Of a stretch of DNA of 14,444 nucleotides, positions 7,443-14,416 are shown piece by piece; positions within the stretch are counted from its first letter, which is position 1, and each line of letters opens with the position of its first letter. Position numbers and translations under genes: made by a program. The notes under the pieces were generated by a model. It saw only the letters and a list, made by a program, of their open reading frames with translations. It searched no databases and was not told the origin of the DNA. Source of the stretch: JBKHJZ01 sp046537875 (GTDB lineage: Bacteria > Actinomycetota > Acidimicrobiia > Acidimicrobiales > VFJN01); contig JBKHJZ010000074.1 of the NCBI GenBank assembly GCA_046537875.1, positions 1 to 14,444 of the forward strand, in the 5' to 3' direction.

Positions 7443-7583
7443 GTGCCAACCGTGAACGACACCCTGCTGATCGGACTGCTGGCCATCCCCGTCGTCGTCG
7501 CGATGGCCGGGCTGCTGGGCCGGCTCGCGGCCCTCGACGACTCCCCGCGGGTCGAGGACGGCGACACCATGCGCTCGACCTGA
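7443..7583 (+). CDS. Small hydrophobic membrane protein, 46 residues
   Basis: This short frame begins GTG CCA ACC GTG AAC and ends TGA at 7581-7583. It encodes one hydrophobic helix (NDTLLIGLLAIPVVVAMAGL, about 5-24) followed by a short polar, acidic tail (LDDSPRVEDGDTMRST), which is the layout of a single-pass small membrane protein. GGAAAGG at 7432-7438 provides a ribosome site. GTG at 7443 gives 46 residues and GTG at 7452 gives 43, and I cannot decide between them. It lies alone between the divergent CAP gene and a strong GC hairpin, after a structured leader. It is not KdpF-like (no kdpABC follows and the C-terminus differs). The function is unknown. Its reality rests on the hydrophobic pattern, the ribosome site and the position. 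Confidence 0.5.
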   Translation: MPTVNDTLLIGLLAIPVVVAMAGLLGRLAALDDSPRVEDGDTMRST

Positions 7584-7600
7584 CCGCAGATCGCGGCGCG

Positions 7601-7638
7601 CCGGGCCGGGGACTCCCTCCCCCCGGCCCCCGGCCCGG
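7601..7638. terminator. GC-rich hairpin between convergent genes
   Basis: There is a perfect 11-bp inverted repeat, CCGGGCCGGGG (7601-7611) with CCCCGGCCCGG (7628-7638). An alternative 9-bp pairing of 7603-7611 with 7621-7629 also exists. It lies 18 nt after the stop of the small ORF and 28 nt from the stop of the E1 gene on the other strand, so it could end transcription from both sides. There is no T tract, as is common for hairpin terminators in high-GC actinobacteria. Confidence 0.6.
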
Positions 7639-7665
7639 TCGCCGCTCCCCCCGCGAGATGGGCTG

Positions 7666-10065
7666 TCAGGCTGTGAGCACGCGCCGCGCGGCGGCCACGA
7701 CGTCGTCGACTCCCGGCAGGATGGCGTGCTCGAGCTCGGGCGCGTACCCGACATGGCAGTGCTGGGCGCCGACCCGGGCCACCGGCGCGTCGAGGTGCCA
7801 GAAGCCCTCGTCGGAGGCCCACGCCGCGATCTCGGCGCCGAAGCCGTGGGCCAGCACGTCCTCGTGCACGACCAGCAGGCGTGACGTGCGGTCGAGGGAC
7901 TCGGCCACCATGTCGCGGTCCCACGGCACGAGGCTGCGCAGGTCGATGAGGTCGACGCTCACGCCGTCCTCGTCGGCGAGCCGCTCGGCCGCCTGGCGCG
8001 ACCGCTCCACGGTGGCACCCCAGGTGACCACCGTGAGGTCGTCGCCCCGGGTCACGAACCGGCCGCGTCCGAACGGGACCACGTGGCCGGGCCCGGGGTA
8101 GGGGTCGCGGGTGTAGGGCTGGCGCAGCAGGTGCTTGTGCTCCAGGAACAGCACGGGGTCCTCGCAGCGGAAGGCCGCCCGGAGCAGGCCGGCCGCGTCC
8201 GCCGCCCGTGAGGGGAACGCGATGAGCAGGCCGGGGATGTGGGCGAAGATGGACTCGCCGCACTGGCTGTGCCAGATCGCCCCGCCCTGCAGGTAGCCGC
8301 CGATCGGCACCCGGATCACCATCGGGCAGGTCCACGCGCCGTTCGAGCGCCAGCGGATCGTGGCCGCCTCGCTGCGGATCTGCTGCATCGCCGGCCAGAT
8401 GTAGTCGAAGAACTGGATCTCCGGCACCGGGCGCAGCCCCCGGACGGCCTGGCCGACGGCCCGGCCGATGATGTTGGCCTCGGCGAGCGGCGTGTTGTAG
8501 CAGCGGGCCCGGCCGAACGCCCGCTGCAGCCCGTGCGTGGTGCCGAACACCCCGCCCTTGCCCTCCACGTCGGCGAGGATGTCCTCGCGGGCGTCGGCCA
8601 CGTCTTCGCCGAACACCCGCACCCGCTCGTCGCCGGCCATCGTGTCGTGCAGCGCGCGGCGGATCGCCTCACCCATGGCGACCGGCTCGGCGGCGTCGCC
8701 GGGCTCCGGCGCCGGGGGCTCCCCGTCCCCGGGCAGGTCGGGCAGCGCCACGACGTGCTCGAGCACGCGGGCGGGGTCGGGGCGCGGGGCCGCGAGGGCC
8801 GCCTTGGCCGCGTCGACCACGATCCGGTGCGCCTCCTCTCGCACGCCGTCGGCCTCGTCGGGCGACAGGACGCCCGCCGAGACGATCGCCCGGTGGAACC
8901 GCTCCACCGGGTCGTCGGCCGCCTCGCGCTCGAGCTCCCCGGGCAACCGGTACTTGCTCTGCGTGTCGGCGGCCGAGTGCGAGTAGGGGCGCGTGACCCG
9001 GGCGTGGATGAGCGCGGGCCCCACGCCGGCCCGTACCTGGGGAACCACCTCGCTCGCCATCTCGCGGACCGCGAAGTAGTCGGTGCCGTCGACGGAGCGG
9101 ACGGTGAGCCCCGCGAATCCCCGCACCAGCTCGTGCACCGGGGCGGGGGCCTGCTCGGCGGCGGGGACCGAGATCGCGTAGCCGTTGTCGGCCACGACGT
9201 ACAGCACGGGCAGGTGCTCGGTGCACGCCGTGTTGAGGCTCTCCCAGAACTCGCCCTCACTCACCGCGCCCTCGCCCAGCGACACGTAGGTGAGCTCGTC
9301 GCCGTGGGCGCGCAGGTCGAGCCCGGGGCGGCGGACGATGTAGCGGCCCGCCTCGGCGCAGCCGACCGCGGGGATGCACTGGCTGCCGGTGGGGCTCGAC
9401 TGGGTCACCACGTTGAAGGCGCGGGAGCCCCAGTGGGCGGGCATCTGCCGGCCACCGGACGCCGGGTCGGCCGCCGACCCGACGGCCTGGAGGAGCACCT
9501 GCTCGGCGGTCATGCCGAGGCCGAGCATCAACGCCAGGTCGCGGTAGTAGGGGAAGAACCAGTCGTAGCCGGGCCGCAGCTCGTGGGCGAGCGCCAGCAG
9601 CAGGGCCTCGTGCCCGGCCCCGGAGATCTGGAAGAAGACGCGGCTCTGCTTCTGGAGGGCGATCTCCCGGTCGTCGATGGCGCGCGAGATGTGCGCGAGC
9701 AGCAGGTCTCGGCGGACCTCCTCGGCCGGGTAGCGCTGCACCCTGGTGCGCTCGCCCGGCGCCCGCCGCTGGCGGCCGGTGCCACCCGCCGGCGCGGTCG
9801 CAGAGCGCCGACCACCCGACTCGGTCGCCGCCGCGGTCGCGGCCTTCCCGGACCTGTCGCCCGCGGCACCGCCGCGCGACTTCGACCGGCGCTTGCGCGC
9901 CTTGGGCCGCTCGGCCGGTGCGCGCTCCACGTGGTCGTCCGTCACGGGCGCGGCATCGTCGCTGTCGGCACGCGCCGGGCCGTTCGGGGACGGCGCAGCC
10001 GCGCCCGCCTCCGGTGGCTCCGCCCGACCGGTGGCGCTCCGCCCGGCCTTGTGCGTCTTGCCCAT
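7666..10065 (-). CDS. Fused E1 alpha/beta subunit of a 2-oxoacid (probably branched-chain) dehydrogenase
   Basis: This thiamine-diphosphate E1 component decarboxylates a 2-oxoacid and passes the acyl group to a lipoyl E2. Both E1 subunits are joined in 799 residues. The alpha half (about 113-430) carries the ThDP motif starting GEGAVSEGEFWESLN (264-278) and ending VADNGYAIS. The beta half (about 462-799) starts AMGEAIRRAL and contains FGEDV, NTPLAEANIIG, the GGAIWHSQ region and SRLLVVHEDV. The ThDP motif begins GEG rather than the usual GDG. Residues 1-105 are a low-complexity Ala/Lys/Arg extension with a basic cluster at 54-64, not part of the enzyme fold. ATG at 10065 has AAGGGGG 6 nt upstream. 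Its place after icmF suggests branched-chain oxoacids as substrate; pyruvate is the alternative. No E2 or E3 gene is in the window. Confidence 0.9.
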   Translation of the reverse strand: MGKTHKAGRSATGRAEPPEAGAAAPSPNGPARADSDDAAPVTDDHVERAPAERPKARKRRSKSRGGAAGDRSGKAATAAATESGGRRSATAPAGGTGRQRRAPGERTRVQRYPAEEVRRDLLLAHISRAIDDREIALQKQSRVFFQISGAGHEALLLALAHELRPGYDWFFPYYRDLALMLGLGMTAEQVLLQAVGSAADPASGGRQMPAHWGSRAFNVVTQSSPTGSQCIPAVGCAEAGRYIVRRPGLDLRAHGDELTYVSLGEGAVSEGEFWESLNTACTEHLPVLYVVADNGYAISVPAAEQAPAPVHELVRGFAGLTVRSVDGTDYFAVREMASEVVPQVRAGVGPALIHARVTRPYSHSAADTQSKYRLPGELEREAADDPVERFHRAIVSAGVLSPDEADGVREEAHRIVVDAAKAALAAPRPDPARVLEHVVALPDLPGDGEPPAPEPGDAAEPVAMGEAIRRALHDTMAGDERVRVFGEDVADAREDILADVEGKGGVFGTTHGLQRAFGRARCYNTPLAEANIIGRAVGQAVRGLRPVPEIQFFDYIWPAMQQIRSEAATIRWRSNGAWTCPMVIRVPIGGYLQGGAIWHSQCGESIFAHIPGLLIAFPSRAADAAGLLRAAFRCEDPVLFLEHKHLLRQPYTRDPYPGPGHVVPFGRGRFVTRGDDLTVVTWGATVERSRQAAERLADEDGVSVDLIDLRSLVPWDRDMVAESLDRTSRLLVVHEDVLAHGFGAEIAAWASDEGFWHLDAPVARVGAQHCHVGYAPELEHAILPGVDDVVAAARRVLTA

Positions 10066-10110
10066 CGGAGACCCCCTTGGGCGATCAGCGTGCTGTCATG
10101 GCGAGATGGT

Positions 10111-10134
10111 GTCACATCGGCACAGCTCTGTGAC
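10111..10134. promoter_or_regulatory. Nested palindrome upstream of the E1 gene (candidate operator)
   Basis: GTCACA (10111-10116) and TGTGAC (10129-10134) form an inverted repeat with 12 nt between. Inside it, CACAG-CT-CTGTG (10121-10132) is a second near-perfect palindrome. The element lies 46-69 nt upstream of the E1 start, where a repressor or activator could act. The half-sites are in the opposite order to a CRP site (TGTGA then TCACA), so I do not call it CRP. I cannot place a convincing promoter next to it. Confidence 0.4.
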
Positions 10135-10218
10135 GCCCGGCAGCACGAAATGGAACATGAACGGAAGGATCACGACATCTACCGGAGACCCTCGGGGCCG
10201 GATCTCCCGAGACCGTCG

Positions 10219-10252
10219 GGGACCGGATCCGGGGGGAGGCGGATCCGGTCCC
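10219..10252 (-). terminator. 13-bp perfect hairpin after icmF
   Basis: GGGACCGGATCCG (10219-10231) pairs without mismatch with CGGATCCGGTCCC (10240-10252) around an 8-nt purine loop. It begins 29 nt beyond the icmF stop on the minus strand, which suits a terminator or a 3'-end stabilising structure. There is no T tract after it, so it may only attenuate transcription into the E1 gene downstream. Confidence 0.65.
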
Positions 10253-10270
10253 GGAGAGCGGGCACCGCAT

Positions 10271-10291
10271 GGAACGTCGGTCAGACGTTCC
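10271..10291 (-). other. Stem-loop enclosing the icmF stop codon
   Basis: GGAACGTC (10271-10278) and GACGTTCC (10284-10291) form a perfect 8-bp stem with a 5-nt loop that contains the TGA stop codon of icmF. Together with the 13-bp hairpin just downstream it makes a double-hairpin 3' end. The role could be termination or protection of the mRNA. Confidence 0.5.
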
Positions 10292-13200
10292 GGCGGTAGC
10301 GACCGCCGACGTCGAACAGCGCATGGGTGATCTCACCGAGCGTGCACGTGCGGACCACGTCCACGAGCACCTCGAACAGGTTGTCGCCCTCGAGGGCGGC
10401 GCGGCGCAGCCGGTCGAGGGCCGCGGGACGGTCCTGCGCGTGGCGGGCCTGGAACTCCCTGCGCCGGGCCAGGCAGCGCTGCTTCTCCTCCTCGGTGGAG
10501 CGGGCCAGCACGAGCCGCCGCGCCCCACCCGCATCGTCGTCCGGGGGGCCCACGAACGTGTTGACACCGACGATGGGCAGGGAGCCGTCGTGCTTGCGCT
10601 GCTCGTAGAGCATCGACTCGTCCTGGATGCGACCCCGCTGGTAGCCGGTCTCCATGGCACCGAGCACGCCGCCCCGGTCGCTCAGGCGCTCGAACTCGGC
10701 GAGCACCTCCTCCTCCACCAGGTCGGTGAGCTGCTCGATGACGAAGCTGCCCTGGTTGGGGTTCTGATTCCGGGCGACGCCCCACTCCTGGTTGATGATC
10801 CGCTGGATGCCCAGCGCGCGCCGCACCGACTCGTCGGTGGGCGTGGTCACCGCCTCGTCGTAGGCGTTGGTGTGGAGGCTGTTGCAGTTGTCGTAGATGG
10901 CGATGAGGGCCTGGAGCGTGGTGCGGATGTCGTTGAGCGCCATCTCCTGGGCGTGCAGCGACCGCCCGGAGGTCTGCACGTGGTACTTGAGCCGCTGGCT
11001 GCGCTCGTTGGCCCCGTAGAGGTCGCGCATCGCCACCGCCCAGATGCGCCGTGCCACCCGGCCGAGCACCGCGTACTCCGGGTCCATGCCGTTGGAGAAG
11101 AAGAACGACAGGTTCGGCGCGAAGTCGTCGACCGCCATTCCCCGGGCCCGGTAGGCCTCGACGTAGGTGAACGCGTTCGCCAGCGTGAACGCGAGCTGGG
11201 TGATGGGGTTCGCGCCGGCCTCCGCGATGTGGTAGCCGGAGATCGAGACCGAGTAGAAGTTCCGCACCTCGTTCTCGATGAACCACTCCGCGATGTCGGC
11301 CATCATCCGGAGCGCGAACTCGGTGGAGAAGATGCAGGTGTTCTGGCCCTGGTCCTCCTTGAGGATGTCGGCCTGCACCGTGCCCCGGACCGTGCGCAGC
11401 ACCCACGCCCGGATCTCCGCCGCCTCGCGGTCGCCCGGTGGCCGGCCGTGCTCGGCCTCGAAGGCGGCGAGGTGCTGGTCGATCGCGGTGCAGAAGAACA
11501 TCGCCAGGATCGTGGGCGCCGGGCCGTTGATGGTCATCGACACCGACGTGGTGGGGTCGCAGAGGTCGAACCCGTCGTAGAGCACCTTCATGTCGTCGAG
11601 CGTCGAGATCGACACCCCGGCGTTGCCGACCTTGCCGTAGATGTCCGGGCGCTCGTCGGGATCGAAGCCGTACAGCGTCACCGAGTCGAACGCGGTCGAC
11701 AGCCGGGACGCGGGCTCGCCCTCGGACAGCAGGTGGAACCGCCGGTTGGTGCGGGCCGCCTCGCCCTCGCCCGCGAACATGCGGGTCGGATCCTCACCCT
11801 GGCGCTTGAACGGGAACACGCCGGCCGTGAACGGGAAGCGACCCGGCAGGTTCTCGCTGCGCAACCAGCGCAGCAGGGTGCCGTCGTCGACGTCGCGGGG
11901 CAGCGCCACGGTGGGCACGCGGGTTCCCGAGATGGTGCGGGTGCCGAGCGCGTTCGACACCTGGCGACCGCCGGCCTCGACCGTGAGCTCGTCCCCGGCG
12001 TAGGCGGCCACCGTGTCGGGCCAGCCGTCCAGCAGGGCGCGCGACGACGGGTCGAGGTCGCCCTCGGCCTCCGCCAGCAGGCGGTCGACGTCGCCGGTGG
12101 GGGCGTCGACCTGCGCCAGCAGCGAGCTCGTGGTCCGCAGCGCCTGCCGACGCCGGGCGGCCGAGACCTGCGCACCGGTGTGCTGGTGATAGGCACGCAC
12201 GGTCTCGGCCACCTCAGCGAGATGTCGCGCCCGCGCCGGGGGGACGATGCTGGTGACGCCCGTGGACGTCCGTCCCGCGACCGGAGCGAGCGCGCCGCCG
12301 GCCGCAACCAACCCGTGCGGGTGCAGCAGGCCGCGGAGGTGCTGGTAGAGGGCGGTGACCCCGTCGTCGTTGAATCGGGCGGCGATCGTGCCGAAGACCG
12401 GCAGCTCGTCGGGCGGAGCCCCGAACGCCTCGTGGTTGCGCTGGTACTGCCGGCGGACGTCGCGCAGGGCGTCCTCGGCGCCACGGCGCTCGAACTTGTT
12501 GATCGCCACGACGTCGGCGAAGTCGAGCATGTCGATCTTCTCGAGCTGGCTCGCCGCGCCGAACTCGGGCGTCATGACGTAGAGCGACACGTCCGCGTAC
12601 GGCACGATGCCGGCGTCGCCCTGGCCGATGCCCGGTGTCTCGATGATGACGAGGTCGTGCCCGGCCGCCTTGCACGCGGCGATGACGTCTGCCAGGTGCG
12701 CGGGCACCTCGGAGCCCGAACCCCTCGTCGCCAGCGACCGGACGTAGATGTTCGGATGGTCCACCGCGTTCATGCGGATGCGGTCGCCGAGCAGGGCACC
12801 GCCGGCGCGGCGGCGCGTGGGATCGACCGCGACCAGCGCGATCCGCAGCTTGTCCTCGTCGTCGAGCCGCGCCCGCCGCACCAGCTCGTCGGTGAGCGAC
12901 GACTTGCCGGACCCGCCGGTTCCGGTGATGCCGAGCACGGGCACGGCGCGGCGCTCGGCGGCGGCGCGCAGCTCGGACAGCAGGTGGTCGGCGAGGGTGC
13001 CGTCCTCGAGGGCCGTGATCGTGCGGGCCAGCGCCCGATGGTCACCCGCCAGCACGTCGTCGATCGAGCGAGGCGCCGGGCGGGGCGCACCGGTGTCGCA
13101 CGTCTCGATCATGGTGTTCACCATGCGGGCGAGGCCGAGGGTCTGGCCGTCGTGCGGCGAGAAGATGCGGGTCACCCCGGCGGCGTGCAGCTCGGCGATC

Positions 13201-13577
13201 TCTTCCGGCACGATCACCCCGCCGCCCCCGCCGAACACGCGGACGCCGCTGCGTCCCTCGGCCCGCAGCCGGTCGACGAGGTAGCGGAAGTACTCGAGGT
13301 GGCCGCCCTGGTAGGAGCTGACCGCCACCCCGTCGACGTCCTCGGCCAGCGCGGCGCGCACCACCTCGTCGACCGCGCGGTTGTGCCCCAGGTGGACCAC
13401 CTCGGCGCCCTGCGCCTGGAGCAGCCGCCGCATGATGTTGATCGCCGCGTCGTGCCCGTCGAACAGGCTGGCGGCCGTGACGAACCGGATCGGCCGGCTC
13501 GGCACGTGGAGGGCCTCGGACGGCCGGGCGGGCACCCGCCCCTGGTCCTGCCGGATGTGCCCCCCAGTGGTCGCCAC
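10281..13577 (-). CDS. icmF: Fused isobutyryl-CoA mutase IcmF
   Basis: This is an adenosylcobalamin-dependent mutase interconverting isobutyryl-CoA and n-butyryl-CoA, fused to its own G-protein chaperone. Domain order is a B12-binding domain (about 28-160, with LFDGHDAAIN and the cobalt-ligating H42), a MeaB-like GTPase (P-loop GTGGSGKS 219-226, later NKFERRG), a linker, then the mutase barrel (about 555-1098). Aligned to my memory of Geobacillus IcmF, F601 and Q745 match its substrate-selecting Phe598 and Gln742, where methylmalonyl-CoA mutases have Tyr and Arg. This argues for isobutyryl-CoA; isovaleryl/pivalyl-CoA is a known side activity of the family. GTG at 13577 gives 1098 residues (family about 1086) and follows a good promoter by 7 nt, suggesting a leaderless start. 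ATG 13622 lies upstream of that promoter, and GTG 13505 is the other alternative. The mutase stands next to the E1 gene and divergent from marR. Confidence 0.94.
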   Translation of the reverse strand: MATTGGHIRQDQGRVPARPSEALHVPSRPIRFVTAASLFDGHDAAINIMRRLLQAQGAEVVHLGHNRAVDEVVRAALAEDVDGVAVSSYQGGHLEYFRYLVDRLRAEGRSGVRVFGGGGGVIVPEEIAELHAAGVTRIFSPHDGQTLGLARMVNTMIETCDTGAPRPAPRSIDDVLAGDHRALARTITALEDGTLADHLLSELRAAAERRAVPVLGITGTGGSGKSSLTDELVRRARLDDEDKLRIALVAVDPTRRRAGGALLGDRIRMNAVDHPNIYVRSLATRGSGSEVPAHLADVIAACKAAGHDLVIIETPGIGQGDAGIVPYADVSLYVMTPEFGAASQLEKIDMLDFADVVAINKFERRGAEDALRDVRRQYQRNHEAFGAPPDELPVFGTIAARFNDDGVTALYQHLRGLLHPHGLVAAGGALAPVAGRTSTGVTSIVPPARARHLAEVAETVRAYHQHTGAQVSAARRRQALRTTSSLLAQVDAPTGDVDRLLAEAEGDLDPSSRALLDGWPDTVAAYAGDELTVEAGGRQVSNALGTRTISGTRVPTVALPRDVDDGTLLRWLRSENLPGRFPFTAGVFPFKRQGEDPTRMFAGEGEAARTNRRFHLLSEGEPASRLSTAFDSVTLYGFDPDERPDIYGKVGNAGVSISTLDDMKVLYDGFDLCDPTTSVSMTINGPAPTILAMFFCTAIDQHLAAFEAEHGRPPGDREAAEIRAWVLRTVRGTVQADILKEDQGQNTCIFSTEFALRMMADIAEWFIENEVRNFYSVSISGYHIAEAGANPITQLAFTLANAFTYVEAYRARGMAVDDFAPNLSFFFSNGMDPEYAVLGRVARRIWAVAMRDLYGANERSQRLKYHVQTSGRSLHAQEMALNDIRTTLQALIAIYDNCNSLHTNAYDEAVTTPTDESVRRALGIQRIINQEWGVARNQNPNQGSFVIEQLTDLVEEEVLAEFERLSDRGGVLGAMETGYQRGRIQDESMLYEQRKHDGSLPIVGVNTFVGPPDDDAGGARRLVLARSTEEEKQRCLARRREFQARHAQDRPAALDRLRRAALEGDNLFEVLVDVVRTCTLGEITHALFDVGGRYRRNV

Positions 13578-13614
13578 GGATCGTAGAGTAGTTGACCCTC
13601 CGACCATCTGTCGA
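13578..13614 (-). promoter_or_regulatory. icmF promoter (leaderless type)
   Basis: On the minus strand TCGACA (13614-13609, five of six matches to TTGACA) is followed by 18 nt and TACTCT (13590-13585). Another 7 nt then lead to the GTG at 13577. This is the best sigma70-like promoter in the window. It places the transcription start at the icmF start codon. Confidence 0.55.
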
Positions 13615-13627
13615 CGGAACATCGGGC

Positions 13628-13649
13628 GTCGGAATCACCGCCGTCCGAC
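13628..13649. promoter_or_regulatory. Inverted repeat between icmF and marR (candidate MarR operator)
   Basis: GTCGGA (13628-13633) and TCCGAC (13644-13649) form a 22-bp dyad with 10 nt between the arms. It sits between the two divergent promoters, just upstream of the icmF -35 and close to the marR -35. MarR dimers usually bind dyads of about this size, so it is the best operator candidate, but the arms are short. Confidence 0.35.
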
Positions 13650-13659
13650 TGACGGGCTG

Positions 13660-13692
13660 CCGACACATGGACATCCGATCTAAGCTGCGGCC
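13660..13692 (+). promoter_or_regulatory. marR promoter (leaderless type)
   Basis: TAAGCT (13681-13686) fits the -10 pattern and is followed by 6 nt and then the GTG start at 13693. This is the same geometry as for icmF. The -35 is weak: CCGACA at 13660-13665, with a 15-nt spacer. There is no ribosome site before the GTG, which fits a leaderless mRNA. Confidence 0.45.
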
Positions 13693-14238
13693 GTGGCCAA
13701 CCCCCGCCCACTGGACTTCGATCCGGTCGCCGAGGCACGCCGACAGTGGGAGGCCCACCGCTGGCCTGCCCCTGCGGCCACGGCCGCGGCCATCTCGATC
13801 ATGCGGGCGCAGCAGATCGTCAACCTCCGCGCCGACGAGGCCCTGCGTCCCCTCGATCTCACCTTCGCCCGCTACGAGGCTCTCGTGCTGCTGTCGTTCA
13901 GCCGCGAGGGGTCCCTGCCGCTCGGCAAGATGGGCGAGCGCCTCATGCTCCATCCCACGAGCGTCACCAACATCATCGACCGGCTCGAGCACCAGGGGTT
14001 GGTGCGGCGCATCCCCCACCCCACCGACCGCCGCCGGACGCTCGCCGAGATCACGCCCGAGGGCCGCCGCGTCGTCTGGGAGGCCACCGAGATCATGGGG
14101 AAGATCAGCATGGGCCTCGGCGAGCTCGACGAGGGCACCCTCGACGGCATCACCGAGCTGATCCGGCCGCTGCGCATCGACGCCGGCGACTTCCCCCCCG
14201 ACGGCGACACCCCCCCGGCAACCGGCGATCCCCGGTAG
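13693..14238 (+). CDS. MarR-family transcriptional regulator
   Basis: This is a 181-residue winged-helix regulator. An N-terminal helical part (about 15-50) for dimerisation is followed by the MarR DNA-binding core: LTFARYEALVLLSFS, LPLGKMGERLMLHPTSVTNI with the recognition helix near 88-101, then the wing with the hallmark D112-R-R (HPTDRRRTLAEITPEG). The C-terminal helix ends in a short acidic, Pro-rich tail. MarR proteins usually repress their own gene and a divergent neighbour until a small ligand, often an aromatic acid or an acyl-CoA, releases them. Here the divergent neighbour is icmF, so an acyl-CoA or branched-chain acid ligand is a reasonable guess. The GTG start fits the promoter spacing. 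A TetR assignment is excluded by the wing motif. Confidence 0.9.
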   Translation: MANPRPLDFDPVAEARRQWEAHRWPAPAATAAAISIMRAQQIVNLRADEALRPLDLTFARYEALVLLSFSREGSLPLGKMGERLMLHPTSVTNIIDRLEHQGLVRRIPHPTDRRRTLAEITPEGRRVVWEATEIMGKISMGLGELDEGTLDGITELIRPLRIDAGDFPPDGDTPPATGDPR

Positions 14239-14286
14239 CGCGCCGCGACCGCCGCCGGCCCTTATCGCCCTTCAAGAACCCTCAGC

Positions 14287-14416
14287 ACGTGCAGCCCTTC
14301 GCACGTCGACCGGCGGGGGGTGCGGGGGGCAGAGGCTCCCGCCGGAGCCCCCCGCCGTCGGTCGATCCGGCTTGGCCGGTCGAGCGACAGGAAGGCGACG
14401 CCGCCGGCAGGCGGCG
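14287..14416. other. Hairpin-rich, G-rich intergenic segment at the right edge
   Basis: Four hairpins follow each other here. ACGTGC/GCACGT is at 14287-14306 with an 8-nt loop. A long imperfect stem pairs 14307-14320 with 14348-14364 (14 bp, one 3-nt bulge), with an inner GGCTCC/GGAGCC hairpin at 14334-14349. CCGGC/GCCGG is at 14367-14379, and CGCCGCC/GGCGGCG at 14399-14416. G runs occur at 14315-14320, 14324-14329 and near 14425-14444. The segment probably includes the marR terminator, but there is more structure than one terminator needs; it could be a repeat element or structured RNA. On the minus strand a frame is open from the edge to a TAA at 14262-14264, about 60 Arg/Pro-rich codons with no start in the window; I do not call it a gene. 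Confidence 0.4.

Noticed and set aside
7443..7583. KdpF-like subunit
   Set aside because: The peptide is longer, lacks the KdpF C-terminal pattern, and is not followed by kdpA, kdpB or kdpC.
10111..10134. CRP/FNR binding site
   Set aside because: The half-sites are in the reverse order and the spacing is 12 rather than 6 nt.
8239..10299. Long plus-strand frame opposite the E1 fusion gene
   Set aside because: It has no domain signature; E1 alpha and beta motifs are clear on the minus strand.
10269..13586. Open frame of about 1100 codons on the plus strand, opposite icmF
   Set aside because: It mirrors icmF almost exactly, is rich in Arg, Val, His and Gly, and has no recognisable domain. It is a composition shadow of a GC-rich gene on the other strand.
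13578..13622. ATG at 13622 as the icmF start
   Set aside because: The extra 15 residues would be encoded by the promoter itself and have no counterpart in IcmF proteins I recall.
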